Assembly (NCBI GenBank): GCA_017446155.1
Contig: JAFSRI010000013.1
Coordinates: forward strand, 1 to 35,298
DNA from: Clostridia bacterium
Lineage (GTDB): Bacteria; Bacillota; Clostridia; Oscillospirales; CAG-272
Direction: 5' to 3'
Length of the DNA stretch: 35,298 nt
In this document: piece by piece, positions 1-7,902 of the stretch
Layout: each line of letters starts with the position of its first letter
Numbering within the stretch: the stretch's first letter is position 1
The notes under the pieces: model-generated
What the model saw: the letters and a program-made list of their open reading frames with translations, nothing else
Databases searched by the model: none
Told to the model about the DNA's origin: nothing
Translations under genes and position numbers: made by a program

Positions 1-2
1 AT

Positions 3-80
3 CATGCGAATCCCTTCATGGATATTACGACTATAAGCGATGACGAAGATTTCTTAAAACGTGTCCAACTGCCATTTTGA
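3..80 (+). CDS. 3' end of a truncated protein-coding gene (partial)
   Basis: The frame beginning at base 3 is open to a TGA at 78-80. It gives a short, hydrophilic C-terminal tail with a run of acidic residues (ISDDEDF) ending in VQLPF. A rho-independent-type hairpin follows about 70 bases later (152-195), which is what one expects after a gene end. The rest of the gene lies outside the window. I do not recognise the product. The stretch is too short to exclude chance, so this is a weak call resting on the open frame plus the terminator. Confidence 0.35.
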   Translation, partial: HANPFMDITTISDDEDFLKRVQLPF

Positions 81-151
81 TACCAATACGAGAGTTCGAA
101 TCCGTCTATCAAAAACGTAAATCCATCTTTTTCGTACCCCACAGACAAGCA

Positions 152-195
152 AAACCTAAATCGAACCCATAAAGTTTGGTTTAGGTTTTTCTTTT
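152..195 (+). terminator. Probable terminator after the partial gene
   Basis: AAACCTAAA (152-160) pairs with TTTAGGTTT (180-188). Extra imperfect pairing exists inside the loop. The hairpin is followed by TTCTTTTG. It sits 72 bases downstream of the stop at 78-80. Confidence 0.5.
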
Positions 196-350
196 GTAAA
201 AATCCCGTGTTTTCCTGCGTTTTTCGGGCTTTGTTATAGATTATCAGCGTGAAAAAGGTGTTCGTACAGGTGTGTTCGTATCGCTCTACCACTATCACAA
301 AACGGGCGTTTTATGTCGCGAAAAATAAATAGACGCGTAAATGGTGTAAA

Positions 351-431
351 ACTCAAAAACAGCCGACGGCGGTTTTCGGGGCGATTCGCAAGCGGCTTAG
401 CGAGAACGCCCCGATCCGCTCGGCTTTGAGT
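351..431. repeat. Large nested imperfect inverted repeat (about 80 bases)
   Basis: Pairs seen, from outside in: ACTCAAA 351-357 with TTTGAGT 425-431; GCCGA 362-366 with TCGGC 420-424; GCGG 369-372 with CCGC 416-419; GGGGCG 378-383 with CGCCCC 407-412; TTCGC 385-389 with GCGAG 400-404 (one wobble). The loop at 390-399 can itself fold (AAGC with GCTT). Weak pairing continues outward (GGTGTAAAA with TTTTACC). No U-run follows, so it does not look like a simple terminator. Confidence 0.6.
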
Positions 432-475
432 GTTTCATTTTACCGTGTCGATTTGATTTTCGGCGGGTGCTTGAC

Positions 476-494
476 CGCGCCGAGTATCGGCGCG
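476..494. repeat. Perfect 8-bp hairpin with 3-base loop
   Basis: CGCGCCGA (476-483), loop GTA, TCGGCGCG (487-494). It lies 45 bases beyond the large nested palindrome and about 70 bases before the methyltransferase promoter. No U-run follows. It may belong to the same structured element. Confidence 0.6.
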
Positions 495-563
495 CTTGTA
501 TATGTCCAGTACCCGTCATAGTGTCATTTTCTTAAAATAATGGCTTTATGGTGTTGTAAGGGA

Positions 564-592
564 TTGAAATTTTTGTAGTTTTATAGTATAAT
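564..592 (+). promoter_or_regulatory. Sigma-A-type promoter of the restriction-modification operon
   Basis: TTGAAA (564-569), 17-base spacer, TATAAT (587-592). It is 30 bases upstream of the methyltransferase start, which has a strong ribosome binding site (AGGAGGTG at about 611-618). Confidence 0.75.
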
Positions 593-622
593 AAATATAA
601 TCTCAAAGTAGGAGGTGAGTTT

Positions 623-2347
623 ATGCAACCAGGTATTTCTCTTGCGACTGCAAGAAATTGGGAACGGCTAAATGTTGATTTAGAAACTCGACTCACCACA
701 AGAGCGAACAAAACGATGTCAAAAAAAACGGTTATTCCCGTAGAATACTTGTCTAATAAGGGGAGCGTTTTGTTGATAAATCAAATTGTTGATTATGTAA
801 AGTATAACAATATTGAGGTTTTTGTCGCTATCTATTCTGTCGCCAAAAAACTATTATTACAGTCGAATATATTAGATAATTTTCACGTTCAACAGACGCT
901 TGATACATATCCAAATAAAGTAGACAATTATTTGTTTTCATTGAATTATCCGCTAAACGAGCGCGACATTCTTGGAACAATATATCAAAGTATTTCTATC
1001 GAAGGGAGAAAAAATCAACAAGGATCCTATTATACGCCTGAAAAAATAGTCCGCAATATGACTTCGTGGCTTTCTTTCGAAAACAACGAACAGTTTTTAG
1101 ACCCGTGCTGTGGGAGTGGCTCGTTTTTGATAGAACTTAATGCCCGCCCCTCACAGTTATTCGGCATTGACAATGACAGAATCGCAGTTTTTATTTGTAA
1201 AGTTAACCTGTTGTTAAAATATAAATCGGAAGTTTTTACTCCACAAATATATTGTGCCGATTTTTTGGATGAAAACTCATTGTATTGCTTGCCTATACGT
1301 AACATACAGTTTGACTATATAATTACTAATCCGCCTTGGGGCGCTAACTGTAAATTGAGATTTCAAGAAATAGTTTCAAATGAATCTTTTTCTTTGTTTT
1401 TTGTAAAGTCTTTTTCTTTGCTTAATAAACACGGAAAAATTAGGTTTTTATTCCCCGAAGCATTATTAAATGTTAAAGTACATAAAGACATTCGTCTTTT
1501 TATGCTAACGCACGGCAATATAGAATCAATTTCTTTATATGATGATACGTTTACAGGCGTTACGACACATTATGTTGACATTGAAATGTCAAAAAAAACA
1601 GACAACAGTTTAATCAATGTTTATACATCAAAAAAACTGTTTACTGTTGACAAAAAGTCTTTTTACACCACTGAAAATTTTGTTTTCAATTTTCAAAATA
1701 ATTTTGATATAGAGATTATCCAACGTGTCAAAAAAATAGGGGCATATAATCTAAAAAACAGTATTTGGGCGTTAGGAATAGTTACAGGTGACAATAAACG
1801 AAAATTGCTTTCAACACAAACAAGTGGAGCGGAACCCATTTATACAGGGAAGGAAATTCAACCATATTGTTTAAGGCAGTGCAAAAATTATATCGTATAC
1901 AATAGGAGTGATTTTCAACAAGTTGCAAAAGATGAATATTATAGAGCGGCTGAAAAATTGGTCTATAAGTTCATTTCAAACAAACTTGTATTTGCCTATG
2001 ACGATTCACGGTCTTTGTTTTTGAATAGTGCAAATATTTTAATACCAAACATCCCTAATATGTCGATAAAAACTGTTATGGGTTTTCTTAATTCAGAACT
2101 ATATCAATATCTGTATAGCACTCTGTTTTCTGAAATTAAGATATTAAAAGGCAATCTTATAGAATTGCCGTTCCCCAAAATAAGCAGCATACAAAATGAT
2201 ATTATTACAGATTATGTTCAACGCATTATTGTAGGCGAGCAAAAATATATAGATAAACTACAAGATGTGATATACTCTGTTTTTGACATATCAGAAGAAC
2301 AAAAAAAATACATTAAAGGAAAAGTTTATGGAACGTTTAATAAGTGA
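623..2347 (+). CDS. Type II N6-adenine DNA methyltransferase (N6_Mtase family)
   Basis: This 574-residue protein should transfer a methyl group from S-adenosylmethionine to adenine in a specific DNA site and so protect the host from the nuclease encoded next to it. Visible motifs in order: an N-terminal helix-turn-helix-like segment (ISLATARNWERLN, about 5-17); motif X (GSYYTP, 134-139); the SAM-binding motif I (DPCCGSGSF, 160-168); the catalytic motif IV (NPPW, 236-239). The C-terminal third (about 380-574) is the probable target-recognition part. The X-I-IV order fits the N6_Mtase (gamma-like) group. The ATG start is supported by AGGAGGTG 5-6 bases upstream and a good promoter. The last 20 bases overlap the nuclease gene, so the two are translationally coupled. 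The gene is A+T-rich compared with housekeeping genes in the window, which suggests horizontal acquisition. Recognition sequence cannot be read from the protein. Confidence 0.9.
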   Translation: MQPGISLATARNWERLNVDLETRLTTRANKTMSKKTVIPVEYLSNKGSVLLINQIVDYVKYNNIEVFVAIYSVAKKLLLQSNILDNFHVQQTLDTYPNKVDNYLFSLNYPLNERDILGTIYQSISIEGRKNQQGSYYTPEKIVRNMTSWLSFENNEQFLDPCCGSGSFLIELNARPSQLFGIDNDRIAVFICKVNLLLKYKSEVFTPQIYCADFLDENSLYCLPIRNIQFDYIITNPPWGANCKLRFQEIVSNESFSLFFVKSFSLLNKHGKIRFLFPEALLNVKVHKDIRLFMLTHGNIESISLYDDTFTGVTTHYVDIEMSKKTDNSLINVYTSKKLFTVDKKSFYTTENFVFNFQNNFDIEIIQRVKKIGAYNLKNSIWALGIVTGDNKRKLLSTQTSGAEPIYTGKEIQPYCLRQCKNYIVYNRSDFQQVAKDEYYRAAEKLVYKFISNKLVFAYDDSRSLFLNSANILIPNIPNMSIKTVMGFLNSELYQYLYSTLFSEIKILKGNLIELPFPKISSIQNDIITDYVQRIIVGEQKYIDKLQDVIYSVFDISEEQKKYIKGKVYGTFNK

Positions 2348-3050
2348 ATTAAAGGCCAAAATAATTGATATGAAACAAAAAACGGACAATCGCATAGATT
2401 TAAGCGATAGCCGATTAGATGATTTGTATTCTGTTTATCCATTTAACAAATTTGAATACGTTATAAGTCATCTAATTGCAACACAAACAATATCATTGCA
2501 AGAGTATTTGAATATTCGTAATGCTTACCTTGAACGCAATAAATATCTTTATGTATTTGAAATAACTGCTCCAAGAACATTTGGCGAAATTTGGGCTCAA
2601 AGGCATTTGAACGAAGTTGTTCCAGAGTTAAAAATACCATCAACAACGCTTGATTCAAGTTATTCAGGTGAATATGACTTTTGGTACAACGGCATAAAAA
2701 TTGAAGTAAAAGCATCACGTGCCGTCAGACGAAAAAGTGGAGATTCTTTGATAATCAAAGCACTGTCAAGTGATTCAAAATATGGCTTTGATATGAATTT
2801 TCAGCAAATAAAACCGTCATGCTGTGACGTGTTTGTATGGATTGCAGTTTGGCGTGATAAAATCCGCTATTGGGTACTTTCAAGTGATGAAGTCAAAAAT
2901 AACAGATACTATTCAATAGGGCAACATCGTGGCAACGTGGGCGAAGGTCAACTTTGGTTAAAAGAAACAAACATTGATGACTTTAATGAATATGAAGTAA
3001 CTGTTAGAGATATTCTTAATGCAATAGTCAAAAAAGCAAACAAGGAATAA
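2328..3050 (+). CDS. PD-(D/E)XK restriction endonuclease partner of the methyltransferase
   Basis: A 240-residue protein starting at the ATG at 2328 (AAAGGAAAA just upstream). Upstream in-frame codons exist, but the ribosome binding site picks this start. The segment around 117-128 shows the nuclease core D117 ... E126-V-K128 (YDFWYNGIKIEVKAS), the pattern of PD-(D/E)XK nucleases in which the acidic residues hold Mg2+ and the lysine supports catalysis. No other domain is obvious. It is immediately downstream of and overlaps the methyltransferase gene by 20 bp, the common arrangement of type II restriction-modification pairs. The inferred role is cleavage of unmethylated foreign DNA at the site protected by the methyltransferase. 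The family assignment rests on the active-site pattern and context; the exact subtype is unknown. Confidence 0.8.
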   Translation: MERLISELKAKIIDMKQKTDNRIDLSDSRLDDLYSVYPFNKFEYVISHLIATQTISLQEYLNIRNAYLERNKYLYVFEITAPRTFGEIWAQRHLNEVVPELKIPSTTLDSSYSGEYDFWYNGIKIEVKASRAVRRKSGDSLIIKALSSDSKYGFDMNFQQIKPSCCDVFVWIAVWRDKIRYWVLSSDEVKNNRYYSIGQHRGNVGEGQLWLKETNIDDFNEYEVTVRDILNAIVKKANKE

Positions 3051-3088
3051 TTATTCGATTTACGTTACTAACGCTCCGCCAAGAGCGA

Positions 3089-3127
3089 AAAAAACGAACA
3101 CCGATGATAATTCGGTGTTCGTTTTTT
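3089..3127. terminator. Bidirectional terminator between the R-M operon and the GH116 gene
   Basis: CGAACACCGA (3095-3104) pairs perfectly with TCGGTGTTCG (3112-3121), flanked by six A on the left and six T on the right. It works in both directions and lies between two converging genes; the minus-strand hydrolase ends at 3129. Confidence 0.85.
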
Positions 3128-3128
3128 G

Positions 3129-5627
3129 TCATACAAATTTCAGTGACTGCTTGACTTTGATTTCATCAAATGAGATAATATCGCCGTTTTGCGTAAACTC
3201 TATCGGTTTCCCGTCGGCAATGACGGACGAGAGATTGCCGCACCCGCCGAGCGTGACGGAGCATAAATCGAGATACCCGTCGATCAGCATTATGTTTCTC
3301 TTTTCACATGTTCTCTCATAAACTCCGTATCCCGTGCCGACGGAATAGAAGCATCGGAAATCTCCCGCGATGACAGGAGAAAAGCCGACCGTCTTTTTCG
3401 GTAGGTCAAAACTGAATCCGGAGAATATCGGCAGCAGAGCAAAACTTGCCATCGAGCGCGCATAATTGCTTCCACATTCTATTTCGTTATATGGGTTGCG
3501 CTTTTTTCCGTCGTAACGGTCGCGAACGGCTTTGACTACTTTTATCCCGTCGTCGATTTTCCCTTCTGCGATGAGCAATCCGGCGAACGCATACTCGAAA
3601 CCCGTCATACACTCCTCGCAATACTGAATGGGAATGACGGGCTTTTTGCTTTCGTCAGGGTAGTCGCACATTATTGTACCGCCCTCGTCATTTATCGCAA
3701 ATACACGCCACAGATTTGCAACGTTACCGATGCGCGTTTTAAAATTATATTTCATCATAGAGCAAAGCGCCGTGTCGCACTGCTTTTTATCGTATATCTC
3801 TCCAAGTCCGAGAATGTCGGAATGCCACTGTGCGAGCATCTGGTCAATCTCCGAGCCCTCTCCGATCTGATATTTAAGTTCGTTTTTTTCGTCGTTCCAA
3901 TATGTCGGGCAGTCAAATTTTTCGATATACGATCTGTCAGATATGTCGATGTTCTGTATAAAATATTCGCCGTTGAAAAGGTGCTCTTTTGTGTACTTGC
4001 TGCCGTTTTCATAAAGCGAGAGATAGTCTTTTGCCGTATCGTGCTCGCCGAGGTATTCCGCCATTTCGGCAGCCGCTTTCAGCGCGAGCAGATACAGCCC
4101 CTCAAGCCACGACGACGGCCCGAATAGGTCGGCGTCGAGGGTGTGGTGCTGCTGTCCTTCAAGAACGCCGTCGCGATCTCTGTCCCAGCTTTGATAATTG
4201 TCCTCGCTCCATGCGTATGAAAGCACCTTTTTTACAGTCGGAAAATACTTAACAAGCCACTTGTCGTCGCCGCTTATTTTCCATTCGCGAAGCGTCTTTA
4301 CGACGGAGAGCATTTGTCCGTCCAGGCATTGAGGGCGGTTCGGCTCTTTTCTGCCGAGGGGAAGTTTTGTGCGGAAGTTCATTCGTCCGGTGTCGGCGGT
4401 GTCGTAAGTAAACTCTGTTTCTCTTATCGAGCGTTCGAGGTCCGGGAAAAGGAAGCACAGCGCATATGCATAACTCCAAACGTGCGTGCACGTTCCCTCG
4501 CAGGAGCCGTCCTGTTCCGCCACGCCCTCAAAGCCGTAAAGCTCTCCGTTTTCAAGGCGCATAACGGTAGGCGAACGCAAAACAGAAAGTGCCGATGACG
4601 CGGCGTCAAGAACGACGGGATCAAGCGTCGATGAGTGAAGTGCGTCGCGGAACGCGACTGTCTTATCGAAAAACGAGCCGTAATTATCAAGCGTATAAAA
4701 ACAAGATTTCACAGAGTCGCAAAAGCGCGTCGCGTAGTAATTTTTCCACGTCACATCCTTGCTGTTTTCGTCAGTGAACGGATCCCAATAGTTATATCTG
4801 TTTGGCACGTTCCAGCTCAATGCAAAGCGAAGCGCCTCACCTCGCCGAATAGATCCGCCGACGGTGCAGACGTCGCGTGAAAAAGAATTATCATAGTGAC
4901 GCGGATGAAGCTCTCCCGCCGTCAGCTCGCGCCAAAACGTCGAAACGGCGTCGCGCCCTCCGCCGCGATACCAGTATTCCTGAATAGTGTCGCCGCCTGC
5001 GACGGCGACGGTCATATCGCCGTATTCAACGTCGCTCATCTCCACCCCGTCGGCATAAAGGTTGACGGCGGTGTATTTTTTGGTTGAAACGTCTTTATTT
5101 TTTGTTTTACCGAACGGATTTTTGACGGAGAAAAAGACTCTGTACCGAATGTCGTCGCGGCCGCTTTCGACGGAAATGTTGAAGCATGCAACCGGTATGC
5201 TTGAATTTTCAGAGTCAAGGGGAATAAACGGGCTCCACGCCGTCATCTTGATTGCGGCGGGAAAAGTGTCGTCGGCAAAAGTCAGCTCCGCCGTAGGAAA
5301 GCGCCCGTCAAAAGTGACGGAGGAAAAATGCGGCAAACCGCACATCGAGTCGGCAAACGGCCCAAAGCCGAAGCCGTATCTGCCGTTGTGTCTTCCCGAC
5401 AGGTCTTTTGTTGTGTCGCCTATGAGTATTCTTGTGTCTGTTTTTCCGTCCGGGAAGATTGCTCGTATAGCAAAAAACGTTGTGCCGTTTATTCTACTGC
5501 CCTTGTTTGGACGATTAAATATCTCAAAATCGACAAGCGCGCCGTTACCCGCTACACCTATGCTTCCAGTTCCGATCCCGCCGAGGGGGAATGATATTTC
5601 ACGTAAGTATTCACCGTTGTATTTCAC
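3129..5627 (-). CDS. Glycoside hydrolase family 116 (GBA2-like beta-glucosidase/glucosylceramidase)
   Basis: An 832-residue protein of the GH116 family, which retains beta-glucosidase, beta-xylosidase or glucosylceramidase activity. The N-terminus carries the family signature FPLGGIGTGSIG (13-24) of the beta-sandwich domain; the (alpha/alpha) catalytic domain covers about 330-810. The likely nucleophile is E377 in CEGTCTHVWSY and the likely acid/base is D498 in HTLDADLFGPSSW, matching in context the E527/D677 pair of human GBA2 and E441/D593 of the Thermoanaerobacterium enzyme. There is no signal peptide, so it is probably cytoplasmic and acts on imported oligosaccharides or glycosides. The start is a GTG at 5625-5627 with GGAGA seven bases upstream. 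A 17-base-spaced promoter lies just upstream and the gene appears monocistronic. Substrate cannot be told from sequence alone. Confidence 0.88.
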   Translation of the reverse strand: MKYNGEYLREISFPLGGIGTGSIGVAGNGALVDFEIFNRPNKGSRINGTTFFAIRAIFPDGKTDTRILIGDTTKDLSGRHNGRYGFGFGPFADSMCGLPHFSSVTFDGRFPTAELTFADDTFPAAIKMTAWSPFIPLDSENSSIPVACFNISVESGRDDIRYRVFFSVKNPFGKTKNKDVSTKKYTAVNLYADGVEMSDVEYGDMTVAVAGGDTIQEYWYRGGGRDAVSTFWRELTAGELHPRHYDNSFSRDVCTVGGSIRRGEALRFALSWNVPNRYNYWDPFTDENSKDVTWKNYYATRFCDSVKSCFYTLDNYGSFFDKTVAFRDALHSSTLDPVVLDAASSALSVLRSPTVMRLENGELYGFEGVAEQDGSCEGTCTHVWSYAYALCFLFPDLERSIRETEFTYDTADTGRMNFRTKLPLGRKEPNRPQCLDGQMLSVVKTLREWKISGDDKWLVKYFPTVKKVLSYAWSEDNYQSWDRDRDGVLEGQQHHTLDADLFGPSSWLEGLYLLALKAAAEMAEYLGEHDTAKDYLSLYENGSKYTKEHLFNGEYFIQNIDISDRSYIEKFDCPTYWNDEKNELKYQIGEGSEIDQMLAQWHSDILGLGEIYDKKQCDTALCSMMKYNFKTRIGNVANLWRVFAINDEGGTIMCDYPDESKKPVIPIQYCEECMTGFEYAFAGLLIAEGKIDDGIKVVKAVRDRYDGKKRNPYNEIECGSNYARSMASFALLPIFSGFSFDLPKKTVGFSPVIAGDFRCFYSVGTGYGVYERTCEKRNIMLIDGYLDLCSVTLGGCGNLSSVIADGKPIEFTQNGDIISFDEIKVKQSLKFV

Positions 5628-5660
5628 GTTTTTTCTCCGATAAGCCGATTTAATATGTTA

Positions 5661-5689
5661 ATTGTATCACAGGCAAATGCAAAAAGCAA
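5661..5689 (-). promoter_or_regulatory. Promoter of the GH116 gene, overlapping a terminator
   Basis: On the minus strand: TTGCTT (5684-5689), 17-base spacer, TACAAT (5661-5666). The -35 element lies inside the 3' arm of the terminator hairpin of the upstream acetyltransferase gene. Confidence 0.6.
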
Positions 5690-5706
5690 GCGTAATGCTT
5701 GCTTTT
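5682..5706. terminator. Terminator of the GNAT gene
   Basis: AAAAGCAAGC (5682-5691) pairs with GCTTGCTTTT (5697-5706) around a five-base loop; read on the minus strand the hairpin runs into a T-rich tail. It is 80 bases past the acetyltransferase stop. Confidence 0.7.
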
Positions 5707-5785
5707 CAACTTTTGTGTTACAAGAGGGTGGCTCTTTATAATTTATAATTCGTCTTGCCGTGTGGTCTCGGCTTTACTGTGTGTT

Positions 5786-6214
5786 CTATTGAATTCTCTT
5801 TTCCATCGTCCTATGCTTTATTCCCGCGTCGAGGAAAACGTCCGACACAACGGAAAATCCGCATTTTTCATAAAACGGTATCGCCGTACATTGCGCGCCG
5901 AGCGTGATTTTATTAAATCCGCGCGATGCGTATTCTTCTTCGATAAATTCAATCGCCGCCCGTCCGTATCCTCGCCCGCGCTTATCTTTTTTTATGCACA
6001 ATCGCCCGACGTGAACTGCTTTTCCCTCGAAAATACATCTGAACGTGCCGGCGTATTCGCCGTTATCATAAATCAAGAAATGATCGCACGGCGCGTCGGT
6101 GGAATCGAACCCGTCAACTTCGATTTCCGCCGGAACATTTTGTTCGTCAACAAAAACTTCGGCGCGGATTTTCAAACATTCATCGATTTTGTCATTTGCA
6201 AAAATCACTTCCAT
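5786..6214 (-). CDS. GNAT family N-acetyltransferase (YjcF/ElaA-like)
   Basis: A 142-residue single-domain acetyltransferase that should move an acetyl group from acetyl-CoA to an amine. The acetyl-CoA-binding motif A is clear: VGRLCIKKDKRGRGYGRAAI, with the R/Q-G-x-G-x-A/G loop at RGRGYG. Motif B follows with FYEKCGF near the C-terminus, and the TLGAQ strand is typical of the YjcF/ElaA branch. I chose the ATG at 6212-6214 because CGGAGGT sits six bases upstream; a longer frame to 6259 has no ribosome binding site. It reads alone on the minus strand with its own terminator. Substrate is unknown. Confidence 0.85.
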   Translation of the reverse strand: MEVIFANDKIDECLKIRAEVFVDEQNVPAEIEVDGFDSTDAPCDHFLIYDNGEYAGTFRCIFEGKAVHVGRLCIKKDKRGRGYGRAAIEFIEEEYASRGFNKITLGAQCTAIPFYEKCGFSVVSDVFLDAGIKHRTMEKRIQ

Positions 6215-6267
6215 ATCCGCACCTCCGTTTTTTGAAAAGTATACACAAAAACCGTGCAAATGTCAAC

Positions 6268-6298
6268 AAAAAAGTCTCCGCCACGCGGAGACTTTTTT
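6268..6298. terminator. Bidirectional terminator behind the GGGtGRT 3'-end remnant
   Basis: GTCTCCG (6274-6280) pairs with CGGAGAC (6286-6292), with six A before and six T after, extending the stem. It lies 12 bases beyond the stop codon of the remnant at 6310-6354 (minus strand), as though it were the original terminator of that gene. Confidence 0.8.
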
Positions 6299-6309
6299 CG
6301 TTTATGCGG

Positions 6310-6354
6310 TTATTTGTTCATCGCTTCCTCAATCGCAACAGCAACGGCGACGGT
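6310..6354 (-). pseudogene. Remnant of the 3' end of a GGGtGRT-family gene
   Basis: Read on the minus strand, these bases encode TVAVAVAIEEAMNK followed by TAA. The intact GGGtGRT gene at 16746-17744 ends TVAVAVAVEEAMK-stop. Over the 36 bases 6319-6354 versus 16752-16787, I count 32 identical bases; three of the four differences are silent and one changes V to I. Similarity stops abruptly upstream of this point. The fragment is followed by its own terminator. It is therefore a displaced or leftover gene end, in the same orientation as the intact copy 10.4 kb away, bracketing the accessory island. Confidence 0.65.
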
Positions 6355-6396
6355 TTTGTCGGAAAGTCGCTGTGGAAACGATATGAAAAATGAGTG

Positions 6397-6792
6397 TTAA
6401 GTTATGTTGAGTTTCATTTTCAAGTCGGCAACTTTTCCTGCGCAAATATCGGCTTTTGCTTTTTTGCCGTCTTTAAAAGTGATCAGGTAGCTTACTGCTT
6501 CGATTTCCTTGTCGCCGACAGAAACGACCGTGGGAATCGGAGAAGCGATAGTGAACGATTCAACGTCTTCGCCTTTGAACGTGTAATCTACTTGGTTGGA
6601 ACCGTAAATTACAGCATGATCATCCTCAATGCTGATATAACTTCCTTCCCAGAAATCTCCATTTGATACACCGCGGTTTACATTGCCGCAAAAGTTTGTC
6701 GAATCATTGATTCTTTTGGTTGTTGTCAAAAAGCCTTGGTTCTCCTCTTTAATTTTGTTGACAACACCCTTTACTTTGTCTAAAAATCCCAT
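6397..6792 (-). CDS. Small hypothetical protein, last gene of the SPFH operon
   Basis: A 131-residue protein I do not recognise. The first 30 residues are a positively charged helix (GFLDKVKGVVNKIKEENQ); the rest alternates short beta strands, with segments such as SYISIEDDHAVIYG and VSYLITFKDGKKAKADI that look like a compact beta-rich (PH- or SH3-like) fold. No signal peptide or membrane segment. GGAGGT lies five bases before the ATG. It follows the frameshifted coiled-coil gene by 57 bases and is the last gene of the six-gene minus-strand operon. It may be a cytoplasmic accessory component of the SPFH module; that is inference from context only. Confidence 0.75.
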   Translation of the reverse strand: MGFLDKVKGVVNKIKEENQGFLTTTKRINDSTNFCGNVNRGVSNGDFWEGSYISIEDDHAVIYGSNQVDYTFKGEDVESFTIASPIPTVVSVGDKEIEAVSYLITFKDGKKAKADICAGKVADLKMKLNIT

Positions 6793-6849
6793 TTTTTACC
6801 TCCATGAATTTGTTTTTTTTTATAAAAAGTTTATTATTCAATAAACTAT

Positions 6850-7900
6850 TTACCGTTTGTTTTGTTGCATCTTATTTAGATCCGATCTCAACTTAGCTGT
6901 TTCTTTCGCTTGCCTTAGTGCGGCGGCTTCCATTGCGCGGTTGTGCTGTTCTTGAGTGTAACGCGCTTGACGTTCAGCTTCTTGCATGATCGCGTTATGT
7001 ATTCTGTTATCTTCTGCCCTGTCTTTCCAAAATCTCTTCTTGGCGCAGAGCTTCCTCTCTTCTTTCCGCTTCTTCGTTGTCTTTTCTTTCATCTTCCAAA
7101 GCTATATTTATTGCTTCTTTCAATGAATCCGCTCTTCCCATATCAAGTGCATCGGCAATTTTGCCTGCGATGTAAAACAGTGAGGGGTTTATCAATGTAA
7201 ATGAATCGAGCTTTTCATCAAGGTCACGGAGTTTGGTTGACAGTTCCTGTTTTTCTTTTTCGTATGATTTTTCGATTTTCGAAATTGACTTTTTATATTG
7301 TTTTTGCTCTGAATCGGCAAAATCTTTGAGTGTGCTTAACGCCGCGCTGTAGTCTCGCGCATGTTCTTTGCACATTTCAATAAATTTGTCATCATCTTCA
7401 AAAGTTGAATTTTTAGCTTTTTCTATCCACTTTTTTAAGCTATCGTTGCACTGCACATATTCGTCGATTTCATTGTATTTTGCAGACCAAAATCCGCCGC
7501 ATCCGAAGAACACTATTGCATTTATTATGCCAATCAAATAGCCTCCAACGCTTACCCAAAACGACAAAAGCAAAAATAAAACCGACAATATAAACAACAA
7601 TCCCGCAATACATACAACGGCAGGCAACAACATTTTTGCAGAAGGTAACGAACCTTCATTATATATTTCCGGAGGCGTTAACGAGAATGTCGATTTTAAT
7701 TCCGGCTTGCGTAATTTGGAAAATTCGTTTTTCCTTTTTTTCTCAATCGCATTTTTCATGTTTATTAAGGCTAAATCTTTTTCGCTACTCATTTTTTCCG
7801 GTATAGAATTTAAATTGATTTGAGCAGATTTATTCAAACAATAGCATTTATATATTTCGTTAAGTTCCGAGATTGTAGGATTCAATTTTTCGTTTGCCAT
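6850..7900 (-). pseudogene. Membrane protein with charged coiled-coil tail, interrupted by a +1 frameshift
   Basis: The main frame (7007-7900, 297 residues) begins ATG at 7898-7900, two bases after the stop of the preceding gene, with GGGGGA upstream. It has a cytoplasmic-looking N-terminus, two membrane segments at about 89-114 and 117-137, then long charged helices (EKSYEKEKQELSTKLRDLDEKLDSF) and an ERREEALRQEEILERQ tail that ends at an early stop. The overlapping frame (6850-7092) continues exactly the same kind of sequence: RAEDNRIHNAIMQEAERQAR and onwards to QQNKR. Removing one G from the GGG run (CCC at 7017-7019 on the plus strand) joins them as ...ERQAEDNRIHN... into one 349-residue protein. 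This could be a real mutation, a sequencing or assembly error in a homopolymer, or less likely programmed frameshifting. Function unknown; the SPFH operon context suggests a membrane-bound partner. Confidence 0.7.
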
Positions 7901-7902
7901 AA

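Larger units (their letters stand above)
301..540. other. Gene-free, G+C-rich structured region with nested hairpins
   Basis: No convincing open frame is present. The stretch is visibly richer in G+C than the flanking DNA and contains a large nested imperfect palindrome (351-431) and a second perfect hairpin (476-494). Such arrangements occur in origins of transfer, replication origins and element ends, but nothing here identifies which. It lies between a truncated gene and an A+T-rich restriction-modification pair, so it may be a piece of a mobile element. Confidence 0.4.

Noticed and set aside
92..103. tRNA T-arm-like string GAGTTCGAATCC
   Set aside because: Flanking bases do not form a T-stem, and no acceptor stem, anticodon arm or CCA is present. 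At most a chance match or a very decayed attachment site.
2..298. 98-codon open frame on the minus strand
   Set aside because: No ribosome binding site, crosses the terminator-like hairpin at 152-195, and the composition does not look like protein. The plus-strand partial frame ending at 80 is a better fit.
3755..5643. Several long open frames on both strands inside the GH116 gene
   Set aside because: Shadow frames of a long coding gene; none has a family motif or start signal.
5699..6235. 178-codon plus-strand frame opposite the GNAT gene
   Set aside because: It is antisense to a clear acetyltransferase, has no ribosome binding site and crosses a terminator.
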